NCBI RefSeq assembly: GCF_002240565.1
Contig: NZ_MZMO01000001.1
Location: 2,108,001 to 2,172,000 of the forward strand
Reading direction: 5' to 3'
Source: Clavibacter michiganensis subsp. insidiosus
Lineage (GTDB): Bacteria > Actinomycetota > Actinomycetes > Actinomycetales > Microbacteriaceae
DNA: 64,000 bases
Below are positions 52,508-61,707 of the stretch, in pieces. The notes under the pieces are model-generated. The model had not been told where the DNA came from. It made no database searches and worked only from the letters and a program-made list of their open reading frames with translations. A program made the position numbers and the translations under genes. The stretch's first letter is position 1. Every line of letters starts with the position of its first letter.

Positions 52508-55500
52508 ATGAACGCAAACGAGTCCTTTGATTCGCACGATGAAGTCGAATCACTGCCGGTGATGCTCAAAGCTGCTGTTGCAGCTGATCCCGGAAAAGCC
52601 GCGGTGGTCGCAGAGAACACCATGATGACCTACTCGCAGCTGTGGGCAAGGGCGACGGCCCAGGCTGAACACCTCCGCCGGGTGGGAGTGCGGCCTGGCG
52701 ACTACGTGGGGTTGTACCTAGAACCAGGCGAACGGCTCCTGGTGGCTGTGTGGGCCGTGCTCCTCGCTGATGCGGCGTACGTGCCGCTGGCTGTGGACTA
52801 CCCATCGGAGCGCATCCGCTACATGATCGCCCAGTCCGCTGTTGCCCACATCATCACGGATGACGTCTCCGCGTCGCCCGCTCGGAAGCTCACCCCGGAT
52901 GGCGTGCACGTGCACATCGCAGGTGAGGGCACCCCGACGCTTGCGGGCGCCTACGACCCCGACATGTCGGGTTCGGCGTATGTCATATTCACCTCTGGCT
53001 CGACCGGCAAGCCGAAGGGGGTCGTGATACCGCATTCGGCGATCACGCATCAGATGCGGTGGCTCGCGCAGGAGATGGCGCTCGGGCAGGCGCGGATACT
53101 GCTCAAGACCCCGACGAGCTTCGACGCCGCACAATGGGAGCTCCTCGCGAACGCAGTCGGCGGAACCGTCATCGTCGGAGAAGCGGGTATCCACCGCGAT
53201 CCCTCTCGTATCCGAGCACTCGTCGATTCTCAGCACGCCACTCACCTCCAATGTGTTCCCACGCTCTGGAGGGCTCTGTGCCGAGAGCCGGAATTCGCGA
53301 GATGCGAATCGTTGACACACGTCTTCAGTGGAGGCGAAGCCCTGACTCCCGGGGATGCAAAAGACATCATGCAGACGCTTCCTCATGCGCGTCTCTTCAA
53401 TCTCTATGGTCCGACGGAGACGACCATCAACGCCACCTCGCATCGAGTCGGCGTCGATGATGTCGATCCTCCAGATCCCGTGGTGACCATCGGGCGCCCG
53501 ATACCGGGGTGCTCCGTTCACATCCTCGACGCGAAGCGGCAGCCCGTCGCTCTCGGCGACCATGGAGAGCTCGCCATCGGTGGTCCTCAGGTGGCATCCG
53601 GCTACCTCAACGATGCCGCGAGGACCGAGGAGCGGTTCGTCACGATCGAGCGCGAGGGAGTCGCCACGCGCGTCTACCTGACGGGGGACATCGTCTCCCG
53701 CGACTCGGCCGGAGCGCTGCACTTCCACGGGCGTACCGACGACCAGGTAAAGGTGAACGGGCACCGAGTCGAGACCGAGGAGGTGCGGCTCGCGGTCGAG
53801 CAGCACCATTGGGTGCGTTCCGCCGCCGTCGTGCCGTGGAAGGACCCTCGGGACGGCGTGGCGCGTCTGGCGGCGTTCGTCGAGCTCGACCCGCACGAGG
53901 CCGCGCTCATGGACGCTGACCGCGCAGGGCAGCATCACCGCTCGAAGAAGGGGCACGAACAAGTCCTCGCACAGCTCGCAGTGCTTTCCCGGGACGGCGA
54001 CCGGCCGGACGACGTCGTCCTGGCCAACGCGGAGGGCACGCCCGAGCAGCGACGGTTCGCGTTTGGACGCAAGACCTACCGCTTCTACGAGGGCGGACAG
54101 TTGACGGTGGAGGACATCACACGAGCCGTCGACACGTCACAGAAGCCTGTTCCGGTGGCGCCGCTTGCAGCGCTGGACGTCCATGTGCTCGCGGAGCTCC
54201 TCCGCTGGTTCGGCCCGTTCACCAGCCCTGAGAGGTTGCTCCCCAAATACGCCTACGCTTCACCGGGAGCGCTGAACGCCACCACGATCTACCTCGAGGC
54301 CTGCGGCATCGAGGGCCTGCTGGATGGGATGTACGAGTACCGCCACGCCTCGCATGGCTTGAGGAGGGTCGGCCCCGTTGAGAGCGAGTTGCCCGGTCCT
54401 CTGCGTTTCCACTTCGTCGGAAGTCGCCGCGCCATCGATTCCGTATACGCAACGAACATCGACGAAGTGCTGCACTTCGAGGGCGGACACATGGCAGGTC
54501 TCCTCGACCATGCTGCGGCTCAGATCGGTTACTCGGCACAACTCCAACCGTCGACCCAGGACGCTCGCATCGTCGCCGCGGAGCACGTCTGCACCGCGGT
54601 GATCGACCTCGGCCCCGCAGCGCCGGCTGGGGATGACCTGCCGGTCCGGGTGACCGTTCAAATGCACGACAGCGTCAAGGACGCACGATCCGGCACCTAC
54701 GACGTCGGCCCCGCGGGACTCCGACGGCTCAGTGCAGACATCATCGAGCGACGGCACGTCATCGCGATCAACCAGGAGACCTACGACCGGTCGAGCTTCG
54801 GTGTCGGACTCTCGGTTCCGAGTACCGCGGGATGGCGTGGATTCGTAGCCCTAGGGAGGGCGCTGCAACGGCTGCAGATGAACTCGGAGGGGATCGGGCT
54901 GATGTCGGCCGGTTACTCCTCGCTCACCGGGCGCGATCTCCCCTCGGCTCTGCAATATGCGAACATCGTCGGAGACGCCTCGATCATGTACTTCGCGGTC
55001 GCCGGGCCGGTGTCCGAGGAGCAGATCCGCTCGACCGGCATGCACGAGGACTCTGTCCACACTCGTGGTCCCGAAGAGATCCTTCGGGACGATCTTCGCC
55101 GCACCCTGCCCTACTACATGGTTCCCTCGCGCATCACCATCGTCGACGAGATACCCGTCTCCAGCAGCGGCAAGCACGACAGGGCGGCCCTCGTCTCCGT
55201 CGTTGAGGCATCCGTCGCACCTCATGCTGTTGTGACACCACCGAAGACCGACCTCGAGCGCAGCCTCCTGGACCTCTGGAATGAGACGCTCAGGTCGGAT
55301 CATCGGTCCGTGACCGCGGACTTCTTCGACCTGGGCGGAAACTCACTCGACGCAGTCCAGCTCATCAACCGCATAAATCGCGTCCTCGGGGTTCTGTTGC
55401 CCGTCCAGACGGTATTCGAACGCCCGACGGTACGCGGTCTGGCGGAAGTGCTGTCTTCGAGGTCATTGGCGATGTCCCGTCTCATCAAGCTCGCCGATGG

Positions 55501-56269
55501 TCCCGGTCCCGTATGCGTCGTCTGGCCCGGGCTCGGCGGCTACCCGATGAACCTGAGGGCGTTCGCTGAGCATCTCTCCTCGAAGTTCACTGTCTACGCT
55601 GTTCAGACCCACGGACTCAACGTCGGTGAAGTCCCCTACACGACCCTGCGCGAGATGATCGATCGTGACATCATGCTCATCGACGGTGCGCTGGGCGATC
55701 AAGACCTGGCGATCGCCGGGTACTCATTCGGCGCGAGGGTGGCGACCGAGGTAGCGGCGACGTTGACCGCCAGGGGCCGAGCCATCAAACAGGTAATCCT
55801 CTTGGCGCCCGGATCGCCGTTCGTGCCCGGTCTGCCTCTGAGCTCTGGTGACGGATTCGGTGACTCGTATTTCAGGCACATGGCATATTCGGTGTTCGTA
55901 GGACGACTTCCTGACGATGAGGCTGCCGCTCAGCTAGCCTCCATGACCGACCAGGAGTCTTTTCTCGAGGCGTTGACTCTCTGGCGTCCTGGGTTCGACC
56001 TGGAGCTGGCGGCAAGGATCCTCGCGGTTGCATCAACCACATTCGGATTCCGCGGCGACACCGTCACGGACGTCGACGGCCTTCTGGCCAAGATGCACGT
56101 CTTCGCGGCGCTCGGGGACACTCCGTCCTTCTTGCGATCGAATGAAGTGCCCCTCGAAGAACATGGGCAGCTGCGTCGTCTCTCCGTCGATCACTACGCC
56201 ATCCTGCGTGATCCCGCGGTAGAAACCGTGGTGGGCATGTTGGAAGCTCGCCAGGTTCGGGTGGGCTGA
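52508..56269 (+). CDS. single-module NRPS, A-Ox-T-TE (indigoidine synthetase-like)
   Basis: 1253 residues. Adenylation domain ~20-450 and its C-terminal subdomain near 830-900: SAYVIFTSGSTGKPKG (~158), LFNLYGPTETT (~298), SSSGKHDRAAL (~885). The segment TSFDAAQWELL gives D-A-W at the first code positions, in line with glutamine activation as I remember it for indigoidine synthetases. A nitroreductase-like oxidase is inserted within the A domain at ~520-830 (KTYRFYEGG, LPKYAYASPGALNATTIYLE). Carrier domain ~910-985 with FFDLGGNSLDA; thioesterase ~1000-1253 with GYSFGAR (nucleophile) and VDHYAIL (His). This order is that of BpsA/IndC, which cyclise and oxidise two Gln to indigoidine. AAGGAA precedes the ATG. 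Confidence 0.93.
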   Translation: MNANESFDSHDEVESLPVMLKAAVAADPGKAAVVAENTMMTYSQLWARATAQAEHLRRVGVRPGDYVGLYLEPGERLLVAVWAVLLADAAYVPLAVDYPSERIRYMIAQSAVAHIITDDVSASPARKLTPDGVHVHIAGEGTPTLAGAYDPDMSGSAYVIFTSGSTGKPKGVVIPHSAITHQMRWLAQEMALGQARILLKTPTSFDAAQWELLANAVGGTVIVGEAGIHRDPSRIRALVDSQHATHLQCVPTLWRALCREPEFARCESLTHVFSGGEALTPGDAKDIMQTLPHARLFNLYGPTETTINATSHRVGVDDVDPPDPVVTIGRPIPGCSVHILDAKRQPVALGDHGELAIGGPQVASGYLNDAARTEERFVTIEREGVATRVYLTGDIVSRDSAGALHFHGRTDDQVKVNGHRVETEEVRLAVEQHHWVRSAAVVPWKDPRDGVARLAAFVELDPHEAALMDADRAGQHHRSKKGHEQVLAQLAVLSRDGDRPDDVVLANAEGTPEQRRFAFGRKTYRFYEGGQLTVEDITRAVDTSQKPVPVAPLAALDVHVLAELLRWFGPFTSPERLLPKYAYASPGALNATTIYLEACGIEGLLDGMYEYRHASHGLRRVGPVESELPGPLRFHFVGSRRAIDSVYATNIDEVLHFEGGHMAGLLDHAAAQIGYSAQLQPSTQDARIVAAEHVCTAVIDLGPAAPAGDDLPVRVTVQMHDSVKDARSGTYDVGPAGLRRLSADIIERRHVIAINQETYDRSSFGVGLSVPSTAGWRGFVALGRALQRLQMNSEGIGLMSAGYSSLTGRDLPSALQYANIVGDASIMYFAVAGPVSEEQIRSTGMHEDSVHTRGPEEILRDDLRRTLPYYMVPSRITIVDEIPVSSSGKHDRAALVSVVEASVAPHAVVTPPKTDLERSLLDLWNETLRSDHRSVTADFFDLGGNSLDAVQLINRINRVLGVLLPVQTVFERPTVRGLAEVLSSRSLAMSRLIKLADGPGPVCVVWPGLGGYPMNLRAFAEHLSSKFTVYAVQTHGLNVGEVPYTTLREMIDRDIMLIDGALGDQDLAIAGYSFGARVATEVAATLTARGRAIKQVILLAPGSPFVPGLPLSSGDGFGDSYFRHMAYSVFVGRLPDDEAAAQLASMTDQESFLEALTLWRPGFDLELAARILAVASTTFGFRGDTVTDVDGLLAKMHVFAALGDTPSFLRSNEVPLEEHGQLRRLSVDHYAILRDPAVETVVGMLEARQVRVG

Positions 56270-56409
56270 TGCCTCATCTCAAGGTGTGGCACTATGCGCC
56301 CGAGTTGACTCCGGAGAAGAAGCAACTTCTCGTGGATGCCTTCGAGGCTGTCACCGTCGAGATCCTCGCTTCTAGGCGCGGACATGGCCGGTGTGGAGGT
56401 TTTCGGTGA
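56269..56409 (+). CDS. tautomerase-like mini-protein overlapping the PPTase gene
   Basis: 46 residues starting at an ATG overlapping the NRPS stop (TGATG). It begins MPHLKVWHYAPELTPEKKQL, with Pro next to the initiator Met as in 4-oxalocrotonate tautomerases, whose N-terminal Pro is catalytic, followed by the helix LLVDAFEAVTVEIL. After residue ~34 the sequence (SRRGHGRCGGFR) loses coding character where the PPTase frame takes over, so this may be a truncated relic. Confidence 0.4.
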   Translation: MPHLKVWHYAPELTPEKKQLLVDAFEAVTVEILASRRGHGRCGGFR

Positions 56410-56971
56410 TCTGACGGACTTGGAGCACTTCGCCTCCGAAGAGGACCTGCTCGTGGGCGCATCTGCGGCCCGGTTGGCGGAGTTCCGTACCGCACGGTCA
56501 TGCGCTCGACAAGCGCTGCAACTGCTCGGGTCGCCGGCATCGAACATCTTGAGGGGCCATGACCGCGCCCCGATCTGGTCGGCGGGCGTCACCGGCAGCA
56601 TTACGCACCGTGATGGATACCGGGCGGCAGTCGTGGCGAAGAAGAGCCGGGTGTCGGCTATCGTAATCGATGCTGAACAGGATCTGCCCCTCCCCGATGG
56701 AGTGGCCGACATGACTTTGACCGCTCCGGACTGGGCGTCCGTTCGGGGCCTCACGGCGAACCACAATTGGGATCGCCTGCTCTTCAGCGCCAAAGAGGCT
56801 GTCTTCATGCTTGCATCAGGACTGGGAGCACCTACGACGATCGACATCATACGGGTGCACACCGACGGGCAGATCGACGTGATGGCCAGAGAGGCCGGAT
56901 TCGACATAGACGCCCGGTGGGTGGAGGCACGCGGGCTTCTCGTCACGGCGGTTGCGGCTCGTACGCGTTAG
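56336..56971 (+). CDS. 4'-phosphopantetheinyl transferase, Sfp/EntD type
   Basis: 211 residues from ATG 56336, or 195 from ATG 56384. It moves phosphopantetheine from CoA to the carrier Ser of the NRPS. Motifs: EFRTARSCARQALQLLG (CoA binding), TGSITHRDGYRAAVVA, VIDAEQDLPLPDGV (Mg ligands Asp/Glu) and WDRLLFSAKEAVF. LLGADMAGVEVFGD upstream of the second Met still matches the family N-terminus, so the longer form is more likely, overlapping the mini-protein. It is the last gene of the operon. Confidence 0.9.
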   Translation: MPSRLSPSRSSLLGADMAGVEVFGDLTDLEHFASEEDLLVGASAARLAEFRTARSCARQALQLLGSPASNILRGHDRAPIWSAGVTGSITHRDGYRAAVVAKKSRVSAIVIDAEQDLPLPDGVADMTLTAPDWASVRGLTANHNWDRLLFSAKEAVFMLASGLGAPTTIDIIRVHTDGQIDVMAREAGFDIDARWVEARGLLVTAVAARTR

Positions 56972-57009
56972 TCGTTCGTGTCGAGAGGGGTCCAGTCCCG
57001 ATCACTGGT

Positions 57010-57698
57010 CTAGCGACGTCGCGACGCTTCGGACGCAGTCGCCAGGCCCATGTCTGCGTTGCGCGCGTCAAACGCGAGCCACCGGCTTGCCTGGCTCCGG
57101 TCGGCAAGCCGTGACCCGACCGCGGCGTTCCCGCTGGCTGCGGCGGTAACGGCTACTTCGCCCCAGCCGCCCTCGCTTGCGGCGAGTCGAAGAGTGAGCT
57201 GTCCCCAGGTCGGATTCGCGTAGACGACCTGGGCGTCCGTAAGACTGTCAATCCGTTCCCCAGAGAGGTCGCCTCGCACTTCTTCGCGCGAAGCGAAACG
57301 CGCTTCCCGGTACTCCTGTCGCCGTTCGTCCACTTCCGTCCGCAGCGCTCCTTAGCGTGGGACTTCAATGGGTGCTGGCGAACAGCGGTCAGGTAGCTGA
57401 AATCCACCGCCTCGCCATCGACGCGGCGGATCCAGATCCCGATCGGATTGGCCCCGACGAACACACCACTCGCATCGCGAGCTCGGTCGATGAAGAACTC
57501 CTTCACGCCCGGGCCCGTCTTCTCAGCGTGGTCCGGGTGACGTTCGAGGAGTTCGATGAGCATCCGGTGGTGGACTGGGTCGGAGATCGCGACCCCGACC
57601 GAGTAGCCGGAGTCGCGCAGAATAGCGCGGAACGCTGCCTCGGCCGCCGAGCGCGTCGGCCAGCTGAACGTCCCGAGAAGTATAGGGATACTGGCCAT
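57010..57698 (-). pseudogene. DUF3223 (DCL-like) protein gene, frameshifted
   Basis: The first ~115 codons (57698 down to ~57355) read MASIPILLGTFSWPTRSAAE, SDPVHHRMLIELLERHP, FFIDRARDASGVFVG, AVDFSYLTAV: the DUF3223/DCL domain. Then the frame shifts at about 57352-57375; in the next frame the expected continuation ALRTEVDERRQEYREARFAS, DLSGERIDSLTDAQVVYANP and GQLTLRLAASEGG runs to 57010. A single-base indel (or sequencing error) would rejoin them. These proteins occur in phage and defence settings and have unknown function. Confidence 0.75.
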
Positions 57699-57810
57699 GA
57701 CCATCACCCCATGGCATCACCACCGTGATCACAGCGAACGATCGGGAAGACCGCGGCGTGAAGGCACCCCGCCCCTCCCCGGAGCACATGTCCTGCCGTA
57801 ACCTTGCCGC

Positions 57811-58518
57811 ATGAGTCTTTCCTACGACGACGTTCGGAATCTCCCGCTGTCCGATTTGAGCCTGAACCTGCTCAGATCGTTGGGCTCCGACCCGAACTTC
57901 AACAACTTGATACAGGGGTTCAAGCAACGAGGCGGCTACGACCAGCCCACGCCGTCCGACCTCGACGCGATGCTGGCTCGACTGTCGGATGCGTGGGCAT
58001 GGCTCGAGTCGCATGCTCTGATCGGCCCCTCATCACGAAACCCCCAAAGCAACAATTGGAGCCGAGTCACGACCACGGGGACGGCCCTGCTCGATGACCC
58101 CAACGCGCTCCCGAAGGTCTGGGCGGAAGATCGCCTCGCCGGTGGGCTCCACCCGGCCCTGTCGTCAGCGCGATCGAATTTCGCACTCGGCGACTTCGAG
58201 ACGGCTTCCTTCGCGGCGATGAAAGCCGTCGAGGTGGAGGTGCGCCGCGTCGCTGGTCTGCCGAATGAACTCCTCGGAGTGGCCCTGATGAGGAAGGCCT
58301 TGAGCCCGAAGGATGGCGTTCTTCGCGACCCCGGCGCAGAGGGGGGGGGACAGCAGGCCATCGCCGACCTATTCGCCGGCGCGATCGGCGCCTACAAGAA
58401 CCCGGCCAGTCATCGCACCGTTCGGTTCGACGACGCAGTCGAGGCTGCGGAAGTGATCCAGCTCGCCGATCTCCTTCTCCGCATCGTGCAACGGGCTGAG
58501 GCGCGACTGAATCTGTAA
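57811..58518 (+). CDS. TIGR02391 (Ymh) family protein
   Basis: 235 residues. The C-terminal ~125 residues match the TIGR02391/Hypoth_Ymh pattern: ALGDFETASFAAMKAVEVEV, then GVALMRKALSPKDGVL, then IADLFAGAIGAYKNPASHRT, a HEPN-like helical domain often found near restriction and abortive-infection genes. The N-terminal ~100 residues are helical and contain PTPSDLDAMLARLSDAWAWL. A run of nine G (58341-58349) lies in the coding sequence. It faces away from the DUF3223 gene across a 112-base gap. Confidence 0.78.
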   Translation: MSLSYDDVRNLPLSDLSLNLLRSLGSDPNFNNLIQGFKQRGGYDQPTPSDLDAMLARLSDAWAWLESHALIGPSSRNPQSNNWSRVTTTGTALLDDPNALPKVWAEDRLAGGLHPALSSARSNFALGDFETASFAAMKAVEVEVRRVAGLPNELLGVALMRKALSPKDGVLRDPGAEGGGQQAIADLFAGAIGAYKNPASHRTVRFDDAVEAAEVIQLADLLLRIVQRAEARLNL

Positions 58519-58564
58519 ATCACTCACGAGTTGGTGCTGATCAGCGTATCGATGCAGCCCCGCG

Positions 58565-58870
58565 CGACCACGATGCCGTCCTTCATGACCTAGCACTCGA
58601 CGAGGTGGTCGCCGCGGGACTCAGTGCACTCGCACCTAGCCGCCTCGCGGTTCGACGGGACAACCTGTCCGAGACTCTTGTTGCGATAGCCAACTTCTAT
58701 ACCAATGTCCACTCTCGAAGAAGATCAAGCTACCGTCACCGCTGACACACCGGGCAAAAGTGACTCGAGCGATTCATGAACTTCTCACGTGCGATCGGTG
58801 TCCCGCAGCGTTTGCAGGGATGCCCAGCGAGCCCATAGACATTCAGGCGTCGGGAAAAATAGCCGGACGC
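58565..58870. repeat. right copy of the ~300-bp diverged direct repeat
   Basis: Covers the 170 bases downstream of mutM and its last ~45 codons; partner of 47005-47310. On the minus strand both copies contain a V-K-D-G-I-V-V-like stretch just outside mutM (KDGIVVARG here, KDGIVVMRD in the left copy), perhaps a relic of a small gene. Confidence 0.75.
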
Positions 58871-59644
58871 GCCGTTGACGTTGACGTACTGCGCGTCGAA
58901 GCTCGTGCCGCCCTCCGCGAGGGCGCGAGCCAGCACGGTCCGCACCTCCGCGAGCAGCCGCAGGGCGCGCCCCCGGCCGAGCTGGTCCGTGGGATGCGCG
59001 TAGTGGATCCGCGCGGCCCACAGCACCTCATCCGCGTAGATGTTGCCGATGCCGCTCACGAGCGTCTGGTCGAGCAGCGCGCGCTTGATCCCCGTGCGTC
59101 GCCGCGCGAGCCGGTCGAGCAGCAGCTCGTCGTCGAACGCCGGGTCGAGCGGATCCCGCGCGATGTGGGCCACCTGCGTCGGCACGAGCGCGGCGGCGGA
59201 TCCGCGACCGCCCGCGTTCCCGTCGGGCGTCGCGACGAGGCGGTCGACGGCCATCGAGCCGAAGATCCGCTGGTCCACGAAGGCGACGACGAGCTCGCCC
59301 TGCACCGGGTGCTCGATGCCCATGCGGATCCGCAGCAGCCCGTCGGGGTCGGAGCCGGGCTCGCGGAGGAGCACCTGCCCGCTCATGCCGAGGTGCGTGA
59401 CGAGGGCGCGGGGTCCGGTCGTGTCGCGCCCGGCGTCGGGCTCGAGCGGCAGCCAGAGGAACTTGCCGCGCCGGACGGCGGAGGTGAACACACGGCCGAC
59501 CAGCAGGTCGACGAACGCGCCCTCGAGCGGGTCATGCCGCTTGAGCGACCGCGCGTCGAGGATCTCCACGCCGGTGATGCGGGCACCGGCGACCGCGGGC
59601 TCGAGGCCGGCGCGGACGACCTCGACCTCGGGGAGCTCGGGCAC
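58736..59644 (-). CDS. mutM: formamidopyrimidine-DNA glycosylase
   Basis: 302 residues from a GTG (P-E-L-P-E-V-E follows the initiator; Pro2 is the catalytic nucleophile and Glu3 the acid). It excises 8-oxoguanine and FapyG. Also visible: SAVRRGKFLWLPL (catalytic Lys), GIGNIYADEVLW (helix-two-turn-helix) and the zinc finger CKRCGTP...FCPVC. Starts 6 bases after rnc. A diverged copy of its last ~46 codons is at 47170-47310. Confidence 0.97.
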   Translation of the reverse strand: MPELPEVEVVRAGLEPAVAGARITGVEILDARSLKRHDPLEGAFVDLLVGRVFTSAVRRGKFLWLPLEPDAGRDTTGPRALVTHLGMSGQVLLREPGSDPDGLLRIRMGIEHPVQGELVVAFVDQRIFGSMAVDRLVATPDGNAGGRGSAAALVPTQVAHIARDPLDPAFDDELLLDRLARRRTGIKRALLDQTLVSGIGNIYADEVLWAARIHYAHPTDQLGRGRALRLLAEVRTVLARALAEGGTSFDAQYVNVNGASGYFSRRLNVYGLAGHPCKRCGTPIAREKFMNRSSHFCPVCQR

Positions 59645-59650
59645 CGCGGG

Positions 59651-60367
59651 TCAGGCCGTGGTGCGCGCCTCGAGGCGGGTCCACGCCTCGAGCGCGGCAG
59701 TCATCTCGGCCTGCTTCTTGCTGGATCCCTCGCCCGTCGTCCGCACGGCGGAGCCCACCGTGACGGCGGCGTGGAAGCGCTTGCTGTGATCGGGTCCGCT
59801 ATCGCTCACGTCGTAGACGGGTGCGGGCAGGCCCTGGCGCGCGGCGCTCTCCTGGAGCGCGGTCTTCGGGTCCATCGCGGCGCCGAAGCGCGCGGGGTCC
59901 TCGAGGAGGGGCGCGATGAGGCGCAGCACGAGGCCGGTCGCGGCCTCTCCCCCGGCGTCGAGGTAGCAGGCGCCGATGATGGCCTCGACCGTGTCGGCGA
60001 GGATCGACGACTTGGCGCGGCCGCCCGTGAGCTCCTCGCCCCGGCCGAGCAGCAGGTGCTCGCCGAGCCCGATGCGGGTGGCGACCTCCGCGAGGGCGAC
60101 GCTCGAGACGAGGCTGGCGCGCCGCTTGGCGAGCTCACCCTCGTCGAGGTCGGGGTTCTCGAGGTAGAGCATGACCGTGACGGCCTGCCCGAGGATGGAG
60201 TCGCCGAGGAACTCGAGGCGCTCGTTGTGCGGGATGCCGCCGTGCTCGTACGCGTATGAGCGGTGGGTGAGCGCGAGCTCGAGGAGCTCGGGGCTCACGT
60301 CCACGGCGAGGAGGCGCCGGAGCGCGTCGCGGTCGCCGTGGACGCGGGATCCCGTGGTGTCGGTCAT
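59651..60367 (-). CDS. rnc: ribonuclease III
   Basis: 238 residues. The nuclease domain (residues 1-150) has HNERLEFLGDSILG, the RNase III signature with its catalytic acids, and DTVEAIIGACYLDAG; the double-stranded-RNA-binding domain (residues ~160-235) ends in GEGSSKKQAEMTAALEAW. It processes rRNA precursors and other double-stranded RNA. ATG at 60367 chosen; it lies 26 bases after rpmF. Confidence 0.97.
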   Translation of the reverse strand: MTDTTGSRVHGDRDALRRLLAVDVSPELLELALTHRSYAYEHGGIPHNERLEFLGDSILGQAVTVMLYLENPDLDEGELAKRRASLVSSVALAEVATRIGLGEHLLLGRGEELTGGRAKSSILADTVEAIIGACYLDAGGEAATGLVLRLIAPLLEDPARFGAAMDPKTALQESAARQGLPAPVYDVSDSGPDHSKRFHAAVTVGSAVRTTGEGSSKKQAEMTAALEAWTRLEARTTA

Positions 60368-60392
60368 GTCCGACGTGCTGCGCGGGTCGCGA

Positions 60393-60596
60393 CTAGACGT
60401 CGGCGACCTTGCGGCCCTTGTACTCCATGTACAGGGACGTGCCGGCGGCGTCCTCGACCACGCGCGCGCGGTGGGGCATGGAGTAGACGACCCTGCCGTT
60501 CTCGATGGTCTTGACGAGCGTGGGAGCCTCGGCCTTCCACTGCGAGCGACGCGCACGCGTGTTGGATCGGGACATCTTCCTCTTGGGTACAGCCAT
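60393..60596 (-). CDS. rpmF: 50S ribosomal protein L32
   Basis: 67 residues, [20 protein letters not shown] then [20 protein letters not shown]. This is the variant without the Cys4 zinc ribbon, as in other actinobacteria. It sits two bases after the DUF177 stop, the usual DUF177-rpmF pair. Confidence 0.97.
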   Translation of the reverse strand: MAVPKRKMSRSNTRARRSQWKAEAPTLVKTIENGRVVYSMPHRARVVEDAAGTSLYMEYKGRKVADV

Positions 60597-60598
60597 GG

Positions 60599-61171
60599 CT
60601 AACTCTCATCTCTCTGCGTTTCGGTGTCGGCGTCTTCACGCGCCGCACCGCTGTCTTCGGAAGCTCGGAAGCCGGACAGGGCTGCCCAGCGCTGATCGAT
60701 CACGGGCTCCGGGTCGGAGTCCGCCAGGACCAGGCTGATGCCGGGACCCAGATCGAGATCGCGGTCCTCGCCCGGCACTTCGGGCTGGAACGGCAGTGAA
60801 AGGACCACCGCATCCCGGATGACCGGCTCCAGGTCCACGTGCTCGTCCTGGACCTGGTAGTCGAAAGCTTCATCAAGACCATACGCGAACATCTCCGCGA
60901 AATCGACCTGGACACGCTCCTGCATGTCGGCGAGGGTGCGCGCGGACTGCCCGTCGGCCACCGTGTCGACCTCGCCGGTGGCGAGGATCCCGTCGTGCAG
61001 GGACTCAAGGCGCACGGTGACGCGCATCTCCCGGCCGGCGGGGACGGCGATGAGGCCCTCCCCCATGCGCTCGGGGGTGACGATGGTCAGGTCGAGCTCG
61101 CGCATCTCGCCGGGCCGGTGCACGATGTCGTGGACGTGGACCGTGAATGGGGTCTTCTGGAACCTGGACAC
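60599..61171 (-). CDS. DUF177 (YceD) family protein
   Basis: 190 residues. [20 protein letters not shown] near the start, [18 protein letters not shown], and the C-terminal acidic part [15 protein letters not shown]. Cysteines of other family members are absent. Thought to act in 23S rRNA/ribosome assembly from its constant pairing with rpmF; role not proven. Confidence 0.92.
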   Translation of the reverse strand: MSRFQKTPFTVHVHDIVHRPGEMRELDLTIVTPERMGEGLIAVPAGREMRVTVRLESLHDGILATGEVDTVADGQSARTLADMQERVQVDFAEMFAYGLDEAFDYQVQDEHVDLEPVIRDAVVLSLPFQPEVPGEDRDLDLGPGISLVLADSDPEPVIDQRWAALSGFRASEDSGAAREDADTETQRDES

Positions 61172-61190
61172 CCGTAGATCCTACGGGGCA

Positions 61191-61682
61191 TCAGCCGGCG
61201 CGCCGGACGGCCAGCGCCTCCTGGACGGCCGCAGGGACGTACGGCGCGACATCGCCGCCGAGCGCCTCGACCTGGCGCACGAGCGAGCTGGAGACGTGGG
61301 CGTGCGCGGGATCCGGCAGCAGCAGCACGGTCTCGACGTCGGCCAGGTCGCGGTTGACGAGCGCCATGGGCGTCTCGTACGTCACGTCGAGCTGCGACCG
61401 GACGCCCTTCACGAGCACGGTCGCGCCGATCTGCCTGCAGTAGTCGACGAGGAGGCCCGCGCCCCAGGAGTCGACGCGGACGGTGGCGGGGAGGCCGGCG
61501 TCGCGGATCACGCGTTCGATGAGGGCGACGCGCTCCTCGAGCGGCAGCATGGGCGTCTTGCCGGGGTTGTGCACGACCAGGACGACGAGCTCGTCGTAGA
61601 GGCGGGCGGCCCGGCGGATCACGTCGAGGTGCCCGAGCGTGAGGGGGTCGAACGATCCGGGGACGACGGCGATCCGCTGCAT
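61191..61682 (-). CDS. coaD: phosphopantetheine adenylyltransferase
   Basis: 163 residues. It makes dephospho-CoA from 4'-phosphopantetheine and ATP. The nucleotidyltransferase motif [20 protein letters not shown] is at the start (T/H-x-G-H), followed by [15 protein letters not shown] and [16 protein letters not shown]. Typical length and fold. Confidence 0.97.
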   Translation of the reverse strand: MQRIAVVPGSFDPLTLGHLDVIRRAARLYDELVVLVVHNPGKTPMLPLEERVALIERVIRDAGLPATVRVDSWGAGLLVDYCRQIGATVLVKGVRSQLDVTYETPMALVNRDLADVETVLLLPDPAHAHVSSSLVRQVEALGGDVAPYVPAAVQEALAVRRAG

Positions 61683-61707
61683 CCCGCCAGCCTACGGCGG
61701 CGCTCCC

